Shown here: piece after piece, positions 52,596 to 62,582 of the stretch
How positions within the stretch are numbered: the first letter of the stretch is position 1
How the letters are laid out: each line of letters starts with the position of its first letter
Notes under the pieces: generated by a model
Seen by the model: only the letters and a program-made list of their open reading frames with translations
Database searches by the model: none
What the model was told of the DNA's origin: nothing
Position numbers and translations under genes: made by a program
Source of the DNA: Lingula anatina
Taxonomy: Eukaryota > Brachiopoda > Lingulata > Lingulida > Lingulidae
Length of the DNA: 64,000 bases
Assembly: GCF_001039355.2 (NCBI RefSeq)
Contig: NW_019775314.1
Coordinates: 378,313 to 442,312 of the forward strand
Direction: 5' to 3'

Positions 52596-52794
52596 TCACT
52601 TGCTCATAAAGCTGTTCTTCTTAGACCGTCTCCTCCGCCACCACAAGATGACAAACATTATGATAAGAAACAGAATGACCCCGACGACGATTCCACCGTA
52701 GATTAAGGGGTCCCGTTGCCAAGTTAGTCTCGACTCTGCGCAGTGACTATCTGCATAATCGATCTTAACGAAAACATGGTCCTCTGTCTTGCAC
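52596..52794 (-). CDS. Mucin exon 7: last Cys pair, transmembrane helix, tail
   Basis: Acceptor CTTTTCTAG at 52795-52796. Encodes CKTEDHVFVKIDYADSHC, then a ~23-residue hydrophobic helix ending ILWW, then RRRRSKKNSFMSK and TGA. The stop overlaps a perfect donor (AA|GTGAGT), so the tail may be extended by a further exon in some transcripts. Confidence 0.9.
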
Positions 52795-53095
52795 CTAGAA
52801 AAGAGAAGAAAAGAAAAAAGCATTATTTTACAGCTCATTTGATGATAAATGAAGTTCAATTGTGCCGTCCTAAAAGGCCAGATCTTGGTTAAAAAAAGTA
52901 ATCGTTTCTACAGAGAGTTAACAGGTTTAATGCACGTCAACACAGTGCACCCTTCACCAGTGGATGTTGAGTGACTTGTCGAAAACGAGAAGTTATAAAG
53001 AGACTTACAACTTCTTGTCGAAAATAAGCACCTCATCGCGGCTGGTGGGGAGGAGGTGGTTGCAAGCCCCGTATGAGTTTGGAGAGAGAGAGATA

Positions 53096-53158
<63 letters not shown>

Positions 53159-56100
53159 AGAGAGAGAGAGTAAATATGGGAAGAGAGAGAGAGAGAGAGT
53201 AAATATGGGAAGAGAGAGAGAGAGACGGAGAGAGAGATATGCTTTTACAGGTGCCTGGTCAGACTCCATTAGTACGCAAAAATATCTCCGTACACTCACG
53301 AGAGGCAAATCCATACAACTACGCAAGTCAGTACGCTTAATGATACGTTACACTACGTCACAGCGCTATGAACTCACGTGCACGTGGCTTCGTTACTTGA
53401 AGAGGACACCTGGCATTCGCCCCGGTCATTACAATCCCAGTTTTCACACTTGCGGACGCAGGTGATCGTTGGGTCCTGCTCGTTGTTTTCGCATCTGTAT
53501 TCATGTGGATTTTTGGGTATTAGCTTTTCGCAAGAGTCTGCGCCATACAGAGAACAAAGGTTCCTAAAACTGCCCACTGAAAAAAAGGCAATTATTGGCT
53601 GCGGTCAATATGTTATTTTGCATATTTAAAAAAAATATTTGTTTTGGTTTTCTCGTTTATTTATTGAAAAGGGTGACTAACACTAAGTATTACAAGTATT
53701 ATTAAAATTGAAGTTCAAAAAGCCTATAATGCAAGGCGAGACTTACCAAAAATGTTATTATCGCAACAGCTGTTTTAACCAAACCAATATATTCTAATAT
53801 CTTATAAAGCAGCTAAAGTAAACACCTTTCCCTTATATTAAGGTGTGTCCATTAATCAATAGTCTTCACATACCTTGACGGTCAAAGTTGGCTCGGGCCC
53901 ATGTTAGGTCAGCTGTAAGCTCCTTCCCATTTGTAGTCAATCTAAAAGTTTGATTTTTGAGAAGAACGTCCTTGATTTGCTGTAACGCATTTGTTATGTT
54001 CTCTTTATCGCCCAGGAGGAATTCCAGAGGAAATATAATCGAGTAGGTGACATTTATCTCTCCAGGTACGTCCGTATCTCTAGAAAAAAAAGAGCGGTGC
54101 GTTTTTCATATTATCAGTATAGGGGTAGGGACGAACTGTGTGTTCACAATAAGAGAAAAAAACGCATCAACCCTAAGCGCACGAAGCAGGGGGCAGATAA
54201 GGGATTTTTTCACTTCTTTAAGGCAAATTTACATATAAATCAGCCATTAGCGTATTACGAAGAGGGAAGATAAAAGAGGAGGGGGGGTGTTAAAGTCCAG
54301 GAAGTTTTATGCCGTCCTCCAGTTTTTCCTAGTTAGTCCCTCACTAAATAATAATATAATAATAAATGTATTAATCACATAAGTTACATGCTACGTGCAT
54401 TCTATGGCTGTGTTCAGAATAGAAGTTATCGGTCCAGCAGGATCGATCCATCTCAGCGCAAAGTCGCAACCAATTTAATCAGCCTCATTATCTGGCACGC
54501 CCCCCCCCCTCTCGCAAAGCAACATGAACAACATCATGGACCATAAAGTCTTCCCCACTTTACCCAAGTACTTTAAGAGTGCATTCCCAGAGATTTAGAC
54601 CCCTTTCCCAGAGATAAATCGATCCAGCTAGATCGACCTAACTCCCTGGTGGTTCACGCTAAATAGCTGTCAGCCGAGAGGGCACGAAAGTTAATTACCC
54701 CCTTACAGCTTGTAGTAGGCGGGACGGACATTTAAGCCGGATTATCTGACAGTAATCTAGTGAGACTCCCCACGGGGATAGATCGATCTCAAATCTGTGG
54801 GAATGCGCCCTTAGGTCGATTCCACTAGATCGACCTAACTCCCTGGGGGTTCACGCTAAATTGATGTCAGCCGAGCGCGCACGGTAGTTAATTACCCCTT
54901 ACAGCTTTAAGTAGGCGAGACAGACCCTTAAAGGGATAAAAACTCTTCGTATGAGATCTATATTTCACAATAAAAAAATTGTGAATAACTCACAGAAATA
55001 TGAGAACGGCAGTTATAGCTATTACTCTGATATCTGAACTTGTCAGTGACCACGTGACCTCCATTGATGGCTATACCCTGTTAAAACCAAACTTTTTAGA
55101 AAAAAAAAACAGGGACTAACTTTGAATGTAAAAATGGATTCATTAACCATTGATAAGTATGAGAAAATTGTTGTTTACTCCAGGAAAATTAATTTTTTGG
55201 CCGAAATTAAGAGTTATTATCCCTTGAAGCCGACTAAGCTGACAGTAATTTAGTGAGACTCCCCAAAGGGATAGACCGATCTAAATCTGTGGGAATGGGG
55301 TCTAAGTTACGAGGGGGCGTGCAGGACAATTAAGCTGATTACATTGACTGCATCTTATACAGAATCCCCGCTGAGATATATCGATCCTGCTGGTACGACA
55401 GGCCCGTAGCCAGCAATTTTAGAGGGGGGGGGGTCGTTTCCTGAAAAAGTGGACCTTTTACCATAAAATCCTCAAGTACATAGATCCAATTGACCCAGAG
55501 TGGACCTTTTCCCAGCAAAAAGGGTGGTTCTTTCGACCCCCCCCCCCCGAACCCGCCCTGGCTACGGGCCTGAACGATAACTTCTATTCTGAACACAGCC
55601 AATGTGACGAGCATTAAATGAATGGCACCTAACTAGAATAATATAAACTTGTACGTACATTGAGTTGATTTTTACGTCTTCATGTCCAATTACGCCTTCA
55701 AATTTTTCTCTAAGCTGAAAATCAGTAGACAAGTNTTTTCTGAAAAAGTGGACCTTTTACCATAAAATCCTCAAGTACATAGATCAAATTGTACCCAGAG
55801 TGGACCTTTTCCCAGCAAAAAGGGTGGTTCTTTCGACCCCCCCCCCCCGAACCCGCCCTGGCTACGGGCCTGAACGATAACTTCTATTCTGAACACAGCC
55901 AATGTGACGAGCATTAAATGAATGGCACCTAACTAGAATAATATAAACTTGTACGTACATTGAGTTGATTTTTACGTCTTCATGTCCAATTACGCCTTCA
56001 AATTTTTCTCTAAGCTGAAAATCAGTAGACAAGTGTGCATGTATTAATGCCATTTATTTTTGTTGATCTTATGTACAATTTAAATGATTTAAATGATTTA

Positions 56101-57349
56101 TTCAAGTAAATAGACTGTAGGTACTAAAAAGTCGCAAATTAACGAGGTTAGGCAATTGAGTAAATAATTTCATTTAATTTCATCTGATACACTGTTCCTT
56201 TAACAGCAGCTAAAACCTGAGTTTTTTGGTACTCCAAGGTTTTGACTTCTGTCAAGATCCCTCTGAAAACGGAACGGCAGTTGTTGAAGTTGTCGGATTC
56301 TAGGACAACCCCCCCCCCCCGGACTATTCCCCCCCGGACAATTCTCCCCGGAGAATTGTTCTGATACCTGTCATACCATGTTGTTGTTCCTCTGTGTTAT
56401 TAACAAGGTATATATCCAGTTTTCAAAATAGATGTCACATAAAAAACACATCCGGCTGGATATTGGAAATTGGAGTACAAACAATGCTGATCTTAGCTGT
56501 TTTGTACAATAACTATTTAACAGTTTTAATTTTTTAAAGAAATTTTAACAGATTTAATTTTCAAGATGACAATATATCCTACCTGCTGCTCAAGATATTC
56601 TGTTATATTTTCCTTTTGTTTTTCATCTGTTTTATTGAATTCTGTCGAAGTCGAATTCAGTATAAAGGAAAGATGCAAACCTTTCGTGAGATTTTTTATT
56701 TCCTCTGATTCTAAAAATAGACACATATATACATTAAGGAATCTGATCGCGTATACTGGAGGAGGGCCAGAATCTACTACCTTGCAAAATAAGCGCCGAA
56801 AGGTGCGTCCCTCCTCTTCACTAAAAGCAAACAATAACACAAAATATAAAAAGAAAGAAGTAAATAATTGATAATGAACAGACAAAAACAATCGCCAGCC
56901 CAAGGTAAATAAATAAATAAACAAGGCAGCAAAGTCACCACCCAATGCCGTTTCACCCCTAAATTTTCATTCTATGATGATTTAGTTTATTTTTTATTTT
57001 TGATTATTGATTATTGATTGATTAATGATCCGAATCACCACCAAAAACTAATCATCTGTTCCTTGGCCCACTTCTGACAGTTCCTGAAAATTACATCAAA
57101 ATCTATCCATAACTTAGTTTTTTTATTTTTGATTATTGAATAATTATTGATCCTGATCACCACCAAAAACTAATCATCTGTTCCTTGGCCCACTTCTGAC
57201 AGTTCCTGAAAATTTCATCAAAATCGGTCCATAACTTTTTCTGTAATGTTGCTAACAGACAGACAGACAGATAGACAGACGGACAAACTAACGAAACCAA
57301 AAACATTGGCGGAGGTAATTAACAGATAAATAAAGAAGCAACACACACA

Positions 57350-57387
<38 letters not shown>

Positions 57388-58650
57388 AAGCCTACCTTTG
57401 GTGAAGTTCTTTGAAGCATATATCTTTGGCGATGGCGAGGTGGGGCTTGGCTTAGAACTTGCTGATTCACTAGTTTTGCTTTCGTTTGATTTGTCCGATG
57501 TGGTGCGTGTCACTTTTGTTACTGATGACGAAGGAGTTGGCTGTTCTCCGGTAGAGGAAGCGCTTCCGTCTGTACTAGCACCTGTCGATAACGTTGGTTG
57601 AAGTGATGGTGGTTCTGTCGACTGGTCCTTTGGTCCTGTAGTCATCTTGCTTGAGACAGTCGTGCTGTCCTCTTGAGCACCTGCCGTGGTGGATGTTGTC
57701 ACGGTCTTTGTTGGCGAGGTAGTCGGCACGGTGCTTGATTCAGAGGATTTTCCCTCCGAGGATTGAACTGCTGAATTGGTAGTAATTGGTAGATTGTTCG
57801 ACTCAGTTGTGGTTTCCGTTGCTCTGTCTGACGTTGCTTTAATTGTTGGTGTGGTATTAGACCCCGTTCTAGAATCGGAGGTGGTTGCTGGATTTGCCGT
57901 AGACGATATTGATGTCGATTGGATTGTTGGTGGTTCCGTCGAGACGGGTGTGGTTGTGGTTGATGGTCCAGTCGAAGTGGATGTGGTTGTGGTTGGTGGT
58001 TCCGTCGAGGCGGACGTGGTTGTGGTTGGGGTAGTAACAGTGGTTGTGGTTGGTTTGGTTGTACTGTTTGGTTGCCCAGTAGAACCAGCAGTAGGGGAGG
58101 TTTGACTACCTCCTGCACTAGCTGTTGATGAACCCGTATGTGTACTAGTGGTTGATGCATTTAAAGTTGTATCAGCCACAGTTGTTGTAGCTGTAGGAGC
58201 CTTTGTAGACGTAGAATCTGATGCACTCTCTGTGGATGGCAAGGTCGACGTTGATGCATCTGTCGCAGTGATCGATGTATCGGTGACATCTGTCGATTCT
58301 TTTGACGTCGTCGAAACCGATGTACTTCCTGAGGTTGACGATGTCGCCGTAGGTCCATCCGTTACAGTAGTCGATATATCGGCGTTATCCGTGGTTGTGG
58401 GTACCGGTGGCGTGGTAGAAACCGCTGCACTTCCTGTAGATGACGATGTCGGCATTTGTGTATCAGTTGCAGGGGTCATTGTGTCGGTGTTCTGCGTGGT
58501 TGTTGATATGTTTAGCGTCGTAGAACCTGATGTAATTTCTGAGGATGACGATGTAGACGTATTGATAGGGGGCGATGTCTGACCAGTGACAGGTGATAAA
58601 CACAAACTGCACGTTACGAGCATCATCAAAAGCAGCGAAGTGATCGTCAT
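52596..58650 (-). CDS. Membrane-tethered mucin with SEA and EGF-like domains (7-exon gene)
   Basis: I joined seven exons with canonical GT-AG introns and agreeing phases: 58650-57396, 56710-56583, 56014-55959, 54079-53874, 53576-53378, 53041-53009, 52794-52596. They encode 691 residues. Order: signal peptide (1 to about 23, LLLMMLVTCSLCL core); Ser/Thr/Pro-rich, heavily O-glycosylatable mucin region (about 24-415) with imperfect STEPPTTTT-type repeats; one SEA domain (about 428-547); a Cys-rich EGF-like region (about 553-645, ten cysteines); one transmembrane helix (about 656-678); a short tail beginning RRRRSKK. The layout resembles transmembrane mucins of the MUC3/MUC12/MUC17 kind, which form a glycocalyx on apical epithelia. 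The SEA strand that usually reads GSVVV is GEINV here, so autocleavage is doubtful. The start follows an in-frame upstream stop and has A at -3. Orthology to any named mucin is not claimed. Confidence 0.9.
53009..53041 (-). CDS. Mucin exon 6: 33-base microexon
   Basis: Encodes RDEVLIFDKK between split codons (phase 2 in, phase 2 out). The acceptor is CCTCCTCCCCACCAG and the donor GTAAGT. It is too short to find alone, but it is needed to bring the frame of exon 5 into exon 7. A long CA/CT microsatellite ends about 50 bases upstream of its acceptor. Confidence 0.8.
53098..53230. repeat. (TG)n(GA)n microsatellite in mucin intron 5
   Basis: TG array (53098-53136) followed by interrupted GA arrays. 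On the coding strand this is CT/CA-rich sequence upstream of microexon 6. Confidence 0.95.
53378..53576 (-). CDS. Mucin exon 5: Cys-rich EGF-like region
   Basis: 199 bases, phase 1 to phase 2, acceptor TTTTTTTCAG, donor AC|GTGAGT. Eight cysteines; the core CENWDCNDRGEC has the spacing of an EGF-like module. Treating it as a single-exon gene starting MGSF is wrong: that ATG does not exist in the spliced frame (it reads VGSF). Confidence 0.9.
53874..54079 (-). CDS. Mucin exon 4: SEA domain, second half
   Basis: 206 bases, phase 2 to phase 1, acceptor TTTTTTCTAG, donor CAAG|GTATG. It encodes DTDVPGEINVTYSIIFPLEF and ends TWARANFDRQ. The region aligned with the SEA cleavage turn has Glu in place of Ser (PGEINV). 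Confidence 0.9.
54932..55224. mobile_element. TTAA MITE, inverted copy inside a family A unit
   Basis: 293 bases, opening agggataaaaactcttcg and ending gagttattatccct. It is flanked by TTAA (54928-54931) and TGAA (55225-55228, one mutation from TTAA). It is the reverse orientation of the copy at 45286 and interrupts a family A unit. Confidence 0.85.
55399..55572. mobile_element. hAT-like MITE with CAGGCCCGTAGCC termini
   Basis: Exact 13-base terminal inverted repeats (caggcccgtagcc / ggctacgggcctg). It carries a G10 run near the left end and a C12 run near the right end. CAGG-type ends suggest a hAT-like element, although the visible flanking duplication (ACGA) is shorter than the usual 8 bases. 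Removing it restores the outer palindrome arm, which shows it inserted there. A partial second copy (55736-55872) belongs to the assembly duplication. Confidence 0.75.
55437..55734. repeat. First copy of a ~300-base duplicated block (probable assembly overlap)
   Basis: Matches 55736-56034 at an offset of 299-300 with about three differences. It ends at a lone N (55735). It contains part of the hAT-like element and the duplicate of mucin exon 3. Confidence 0.9.
55659..55714 (-). CDS. Mucin exon 3, duplicate copy (assembly artefact)
   Basis: Same 56-base exon and splice sites as 55959-56014, in the other copy of the ~300-base block beside the lone N at 55735. Including both exons would shift the frame (56 is not a multiple of 3) and destroy the downstream SEA and EGF-like sequence. 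That argues the second copy is not real. Confidence 0.8.
55735..55735. other. Single-N contig junction
   Basis: Second lone N in the window, again exactly between two copies of the same sequence. Confidence 0.85.
55736..56034. repeat. Second copy of the ~300-base duplicated block
   Basis: Counterpart of 55437-55734. It begins mid-element (within the hAT-like MITE) and runs on into unique intron 2 sequence, as expected of the start of an overlapping contig. Confidence 0.9.
55959..56014 (-). CDS. Mucin exon 3: SEA domain, middle
   Basis: 56 bases, phase 0 to phase 2, acceptor ATTTTCAG, donor AT|GTACGT. It encodes LREKFEGVIGHEDVKINS and links EYLEQQ to the strand in exon 4. An identical exon sits at 55659-55714 because of the small assembly duplication; only one can belong to the gene. 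Confidence 0.87.
56583..56710 (-). CDS. Mucin exon 2: first half of the SEA domain
   Basis: 128 bases, phase 1 to phase 0, acceptor TTTTTAG and donor CAG|GTAGG. It encodes ESEEIKNLTKGLHLSF...ITEYLEQQ, the first strand and helix of the SEA fold, with several N-glycosylation sequons (NLT, NST, NKT, NIT). Confidence 0.88.
56985..57320. repeat. Tandem ~127-bp repeat with (CAGA)n tail in mucin intron 1
   Basis: Two units (about 56990-57114 and 57115-57240) share caccaccaaaaactaatcat, ccttggcccacttctgacag and ccataactt. The second continues into cagacagacagacag and ends near ttggcggaggtaat. A cagacag tail followed by ggcggaggtaat is familiar from dispersed repeats of many animal genomes, so this is probably a transposon remnant. 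Class not determined. Confidence 0.7.
57341..57383. repeat. (CA)n microsatellite beside mucin exon 1 donor
   Basis: About 21 CA units. On the transcribed strand this is (UG)n starting about 12 bases past the 5' splice site at 57395. Confidence 0.96.
57396..58650 (-). CDS. Mucin exon 1: signal peptide and Ser/Thr/Pro-rich domain
   Basis: 418 codons plus one base (phase 1), with more than half the residues Ser or Thr. It ends KNFTK before donor GTAGGC at 57395. On the coding strand a (TG)n tract begins about 12 bases past the donor. Plus-strand and other-frame open frames across it (Gln/Pro- or Val/Asp-rich) are shadows of this low-complexity coding sequence. Confidence 0.92.
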
Positions 58651-60739
58651 TTTGTAACCGTTGTTATGGATGTCCGCTTAGCAACGTGGTCTTTGATTAT
58701 AATCAAAAAAAAAAAGATAAAGTAACTTATAAACGACCATTTAAATAGCCGAGAAAATTGGTTTAGGTTAAGAAAGACGGTTTTCACAATTTTTATTACC
58801 CAATTCATTGCCTCTTGTCTTTATAGCAGAACTCTTTTTAAATCAGTAAAGCTTTTTATTGTTATATTTCCTTTTTTCAAGAACCAGAGGATCAGTTAAT
58901 CTAGCAATATTCTGTTTGAAACGGAGTACATTACTAGTTTTGCAAATATTTACTTAAAATGTTTATCTTAAATCATTGAATTTTATTCAGTTAAACAAAT
59001 ACTATACCAAACAGAACATAATGGAAAACTCCAATATATACATGTACCCTCAAGATCACCATTTTTAAAAAGTAAATACGACTTTTTCTTATTAGTTAGT
59101 AAAAAATCCATTGATTTTAAGGTAAATACACAATATAAATAAACCTTTTCATCTGCTTCTTTAAGTCACCTTTTGAGAACAACTGGACTTGGTTTTATTT
59201 CAACTACTAAAATATCTAAGTCAACGGCGAACCGCTGAAATTGAGCGCGTCACCTAAACCTACCTGTTGAATTGATGCCCGCCAAATCAGTAACGATAAC
59301 TTAACTCTTCTTCATCCAACTTCTAAACCAATATACTCCAAGGCTAACATACAAATTGAAACGATTCAAAATAATCAATAAGAATGTCGCAACAAAATAA
59401 AGCTTGATGCCTTTTGAAAACGTTGTATCTCCAGAGAGAGTAAAATAACTGCCGGGGTCGCTTGAATATTTCAGTTGTGACTCCAGCACGTTTTATCGCA
59501 AGTTCCTGGTTGTTCTTTTCAGTAAATATAAGCCGACACGTTTGTGCAAACACACATTTTGATAAAAACTCAATAGATAGAACCCTCTTTCGTGGCTGCC
59601 CAACAACGTATTGCGAATTAATACACAACTGACATATTAAGCACCCCTGTGCAAACCTAAACTTATCGCGTATTATTTAGGTCTATGTGTAACACTTTAG
59701 ATAAAACAACGTGTAACATAAATTAATGAGTCTTAGTCTGAGGAGAGTTTGGGCATGATTTATTGTATTTCTTTTGTAATTGCTTTAAGTGATTAATGGA
59801 CACGTGGGGAGATTTATGAGGTAGTAGAAGGCGCGCTGTTGCGTTGGGAGAGAAAAATGAGTCTTGTGACAGCGCAACACATGCAATGCAATTTGGGACT
59901 CAAGGAACAAACAGAGTCCGAGATTCCCTTATTCAATGGCCCACCAAGGCGAAAATAAAGTATCTCCCCCCTCATCCCCAACAAACGCTCCACTAGCCCC
60001 CGTGATATTCGATTCTAAAATTGAAGCAATATGGCACGTCACTTGATTATTTCTCCTCCATTTTCTACTGACCTGGGTTCTATCCGAACACCTCTCACCA
60101 AAATGCTCACCTGATTTGCCAGAAAGTATTAATAGGTTACTTACTTTCCGCATAGAAGCCTCGGACTGAACTTTACTTTTTAAAATGAGACGCAAAAGCT
60201 CCCCATCCCGTGAGAGGGATTCGGGTTTGATGAAATAATTATGACAACCCCCCCCCCAAAAAAAAAAAAAAAAAAAAAACAAACTTTATATCGCCATTAA
60301 ACTTGGTATAACGTGATCAGGCAGAGCAATGAAAGTTCATATGTCGAATGAATGAAGTACAGTGGGATTGTGTTAGAGAAGACAAGCAGCAGTTCTTCCC
60401 TTTCTACCAGTTACTGATATTTATTTTTGTCATTATAATTTTATTTTTAACTGTTACAGCTATATATGCGTTTTTGTACGTTACTTAAACATAAACTCAT
60501 GATTAAAAATAAACACCTCAAAGTGTTTTATGTTGAACGTTTTTAACATTTTTTTTCTTTTATACGGCAGTTGCGGGGGATTATTATTACATCATTTTTG
60601 TGACGTAAAGTGACTTATACACTAAGACGGCTAAGCCCTCCTGAAGCCCTCCACCAAGCACTTGTGGTTGCATTGTATTACATTGTGTTTTACATCACTG
60701 AATGTATATAAAGAATTACAATATAGACGGCTAGAAATG
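58651..60739. other. Intergenic DNA upstream of the mucin gene
   Basis: It includes the mucin 5' UTR/promoter (near 58651-58800, not delimited). There is a C/A homopolymer pair at about 60248-60279 that produces spurious poly-Phe/Gly frames. No other gene recognised. Confidence 0.5.
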
Positions 60740-60889
60740 CCGATGTGACAGGAATTGTGGTCAGCTTGAAACCGTAGACTGTTCCCCATTACTTTGTACA
60801 GGTGACAATACTCCGACTAACTCTTGACTGTACTAATCATATGGGACCCCGAACTTCCATTCTTAGGACTGCCATTCATGTCACACCTG
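60740..60889. mobile_element. MITE family B, copy 2
   Basis: Terminal inverted repeats (left gatgtgacaggaattgtgg; right ggactgccattcatgtcaca). The shared interior motif ttactttgtacagg relates it to 50728-50893. Non-coding. Confidence 0.75.
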
Positions 60890-62582
60890 TTTTATTTTAT
60901 TTATTTTTTTTAATTTTATTTTTTATTATTATTTTTTTTAATCGTGCGTATTGCAGGTTTCATAAACAACAACAAATACAACTGAATTAGATGTAAATTT
61001 ATTTTGATCATTACAACGTCTTATTTATCAAAAATGAATGTATCACAGTGGACGTTACACACAATGGTATCGAACAATAACAGGCGTTACTGCTTACAGT
61101 TATTCACACCCACTTGGCGTTAATACGTCATGAATGAAATTTATCTTTTCTCGCCGTTATGGCGTTGTCTGGTATAAACATTGGTACAACATACAAAATA
61201 TATATAAAATAAATGCTGTCAGCTTTATTTTTTACTGTAATTGTATTTAGTCAAATAAACGTGCCACACCCATATATAAAATTGGTACCAACGTAACTCA
61301 CGTAATACAGACCGGATACATTATTAATGACGTCATCAGAAGACCCACTCTGTTATGTACCTTTTCAGCAATACTCCGACTCTGTTTTCAATCTATTATA
61401 AACACCATGAGCATACAAGGTTACTACAATTTTCCCTCTACAATTAGCATGCCTATGCTAATAAATTTTACGAATACGAATACGATTTAACTTGCAAAAC
61501 TTTCACAAGAAATCCCAGGGCACTCTTATACATAGCGGTAATTTTAATGACTTCATTGCAGTTTTTCAAACTTTTGTCTTTTGCTTATAAGGCCTGTAAC
61601 ACATTCAAAATTCTAAATTATACGTTGCAGTCGAGTCAGTGTTTACAACTGGGTGTTTTGAATCTACAGATAATGAAATGAACGGAATGGGGGAGGTATT
61701 TAAAAGGAATAATGATAGGTTTCCATGTCCAGAGTATTATTAAGAATCCATTTATCAACAGACACTTATAATAGGTCTGTTAAGCAACTTCCATCTCGTC
61801 TTTAAACTTTTCCGACGTCGTTTACTCAACATTTCCCCCTAAGCGAGAGGTACATTTTAATTATATATAAACACTTAAATACTGTGAAAGTAAAATCCTG
61901 TACGTAAATATTTGTTGTCCCGACCCGTGGGGGCAAACGTCTTTATCACCTAATGACGTCACATACGTTTGTTACGTCAAGTCGACCGCATCTTGATTTA
62001 AACAAAAAGGGTACTGCAGTCTTAAACAAATATTGACAGCTGCTTTGCTAACACATACTTTCATGACGCCTTAATCCACATTGGTCATGGATACGTCACA
62101 TTTGATGGCGACTCAATCCACATTGGTCATGAAAACATCACATTTGATGACGACTTAATCCAAATTGTTCATGAATACGTCACATTTGATGGCGACTTTA
62201 TCCACATTGGTCATGAATATGTCACATTTGATGGCGACTTAATCCACATTGGTCATAAATACGTCACATTCCTGAGGTAGTTTGAGCGCAAGACTTGAAC
62301 TCTTGTGGTAGAATTCCGCACTTTTCTTGAACATCCCGCATAGAGTCTCATCTAAATAAAAATCCACGTATTTTTCCAAAAGGAAGTGAATAGATGAACA
62401 ATTAAAAAAATGATTCGACTAACAAGTTTCATCTTTCTGCTGTAAGGTAAACACGGGGATCATGTTTATAACACTCCCAAATTTGAAAAGGACTCATGTG
62501 CGGACAAGTTGCGGTCCATATCTTTTTGGTGTGAACACAGCAGCTCATTCATGGATGGCATCCAGCGTGCGTGCTTCCCTAA
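60890..62582 (-). other. Probable 3' UTR and downstream region of the class B GPCR gene
   Basis: Sequence after the GPCR stop codon. A minus-strand AATAAA signal at 61224-61229 could end a ~1.35 kb 3' UTR. TGACGTCA octamers lie at 61328-61335 and 61954-61961, and a minisatellite lies at 62070-62270. No separate gene seen. Confidence 0.45.
62070..62270. repeat. 42-bp minisatellite, about 4.8 copies
   Basis: Units start at 62070, 62112, 62154, 62196 and 62238. Each has the form yttaatccacattggtcatg, then a variable dinucleotide, then acgtcacatttgatggcga. CGTCA is intact in four units and degraded to CATCA or TGTCA in the others. Stops occur in all three minus-strand frames, so it is non-coding. 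It lies 310-515 bases past the GPCR stop codon. Confidence 0.92.

Larger units (their letters stand above)
54406..55600. mobile_element. Nested transposon stack in mucin intron 3
   Basis: The outermost inverted repeat is exact over 26 bases (54406-54431 and 55575-55600, core ttcagaatagaagttatcg). It continues inward as family A arms (left ccagcaggatcgatcc, right atcgatcctgctgg). Inside lie two further family A-like units (about 54580-54825 and 54820-55300), the second split by a TTAA MITE. A hAT-like element interrupts the right outer arm. The layering gives a relative order of insertions. Confidence 0.8.

Noticed and set aside
53374-53577. Independent small Cys-rich secreted protein starting MGSF
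   Set aside because: The apparent ATG is created by the intron boundary. Phase and domain order place it as exon 5 of the mucin gene.
57776-58582. Plus-strand Val/Asp-rich and minus-strand Gln/Pro-rich open frames
   Set aside because: Shadows of the low-complexity Ser/Thr codons of mucin exon 1 on other frames.
62070-62270. CRISPR-like array
   Set aside because: Units are contiguous 42-mers with no unique spacers, in an animal genome: a minisatellite.
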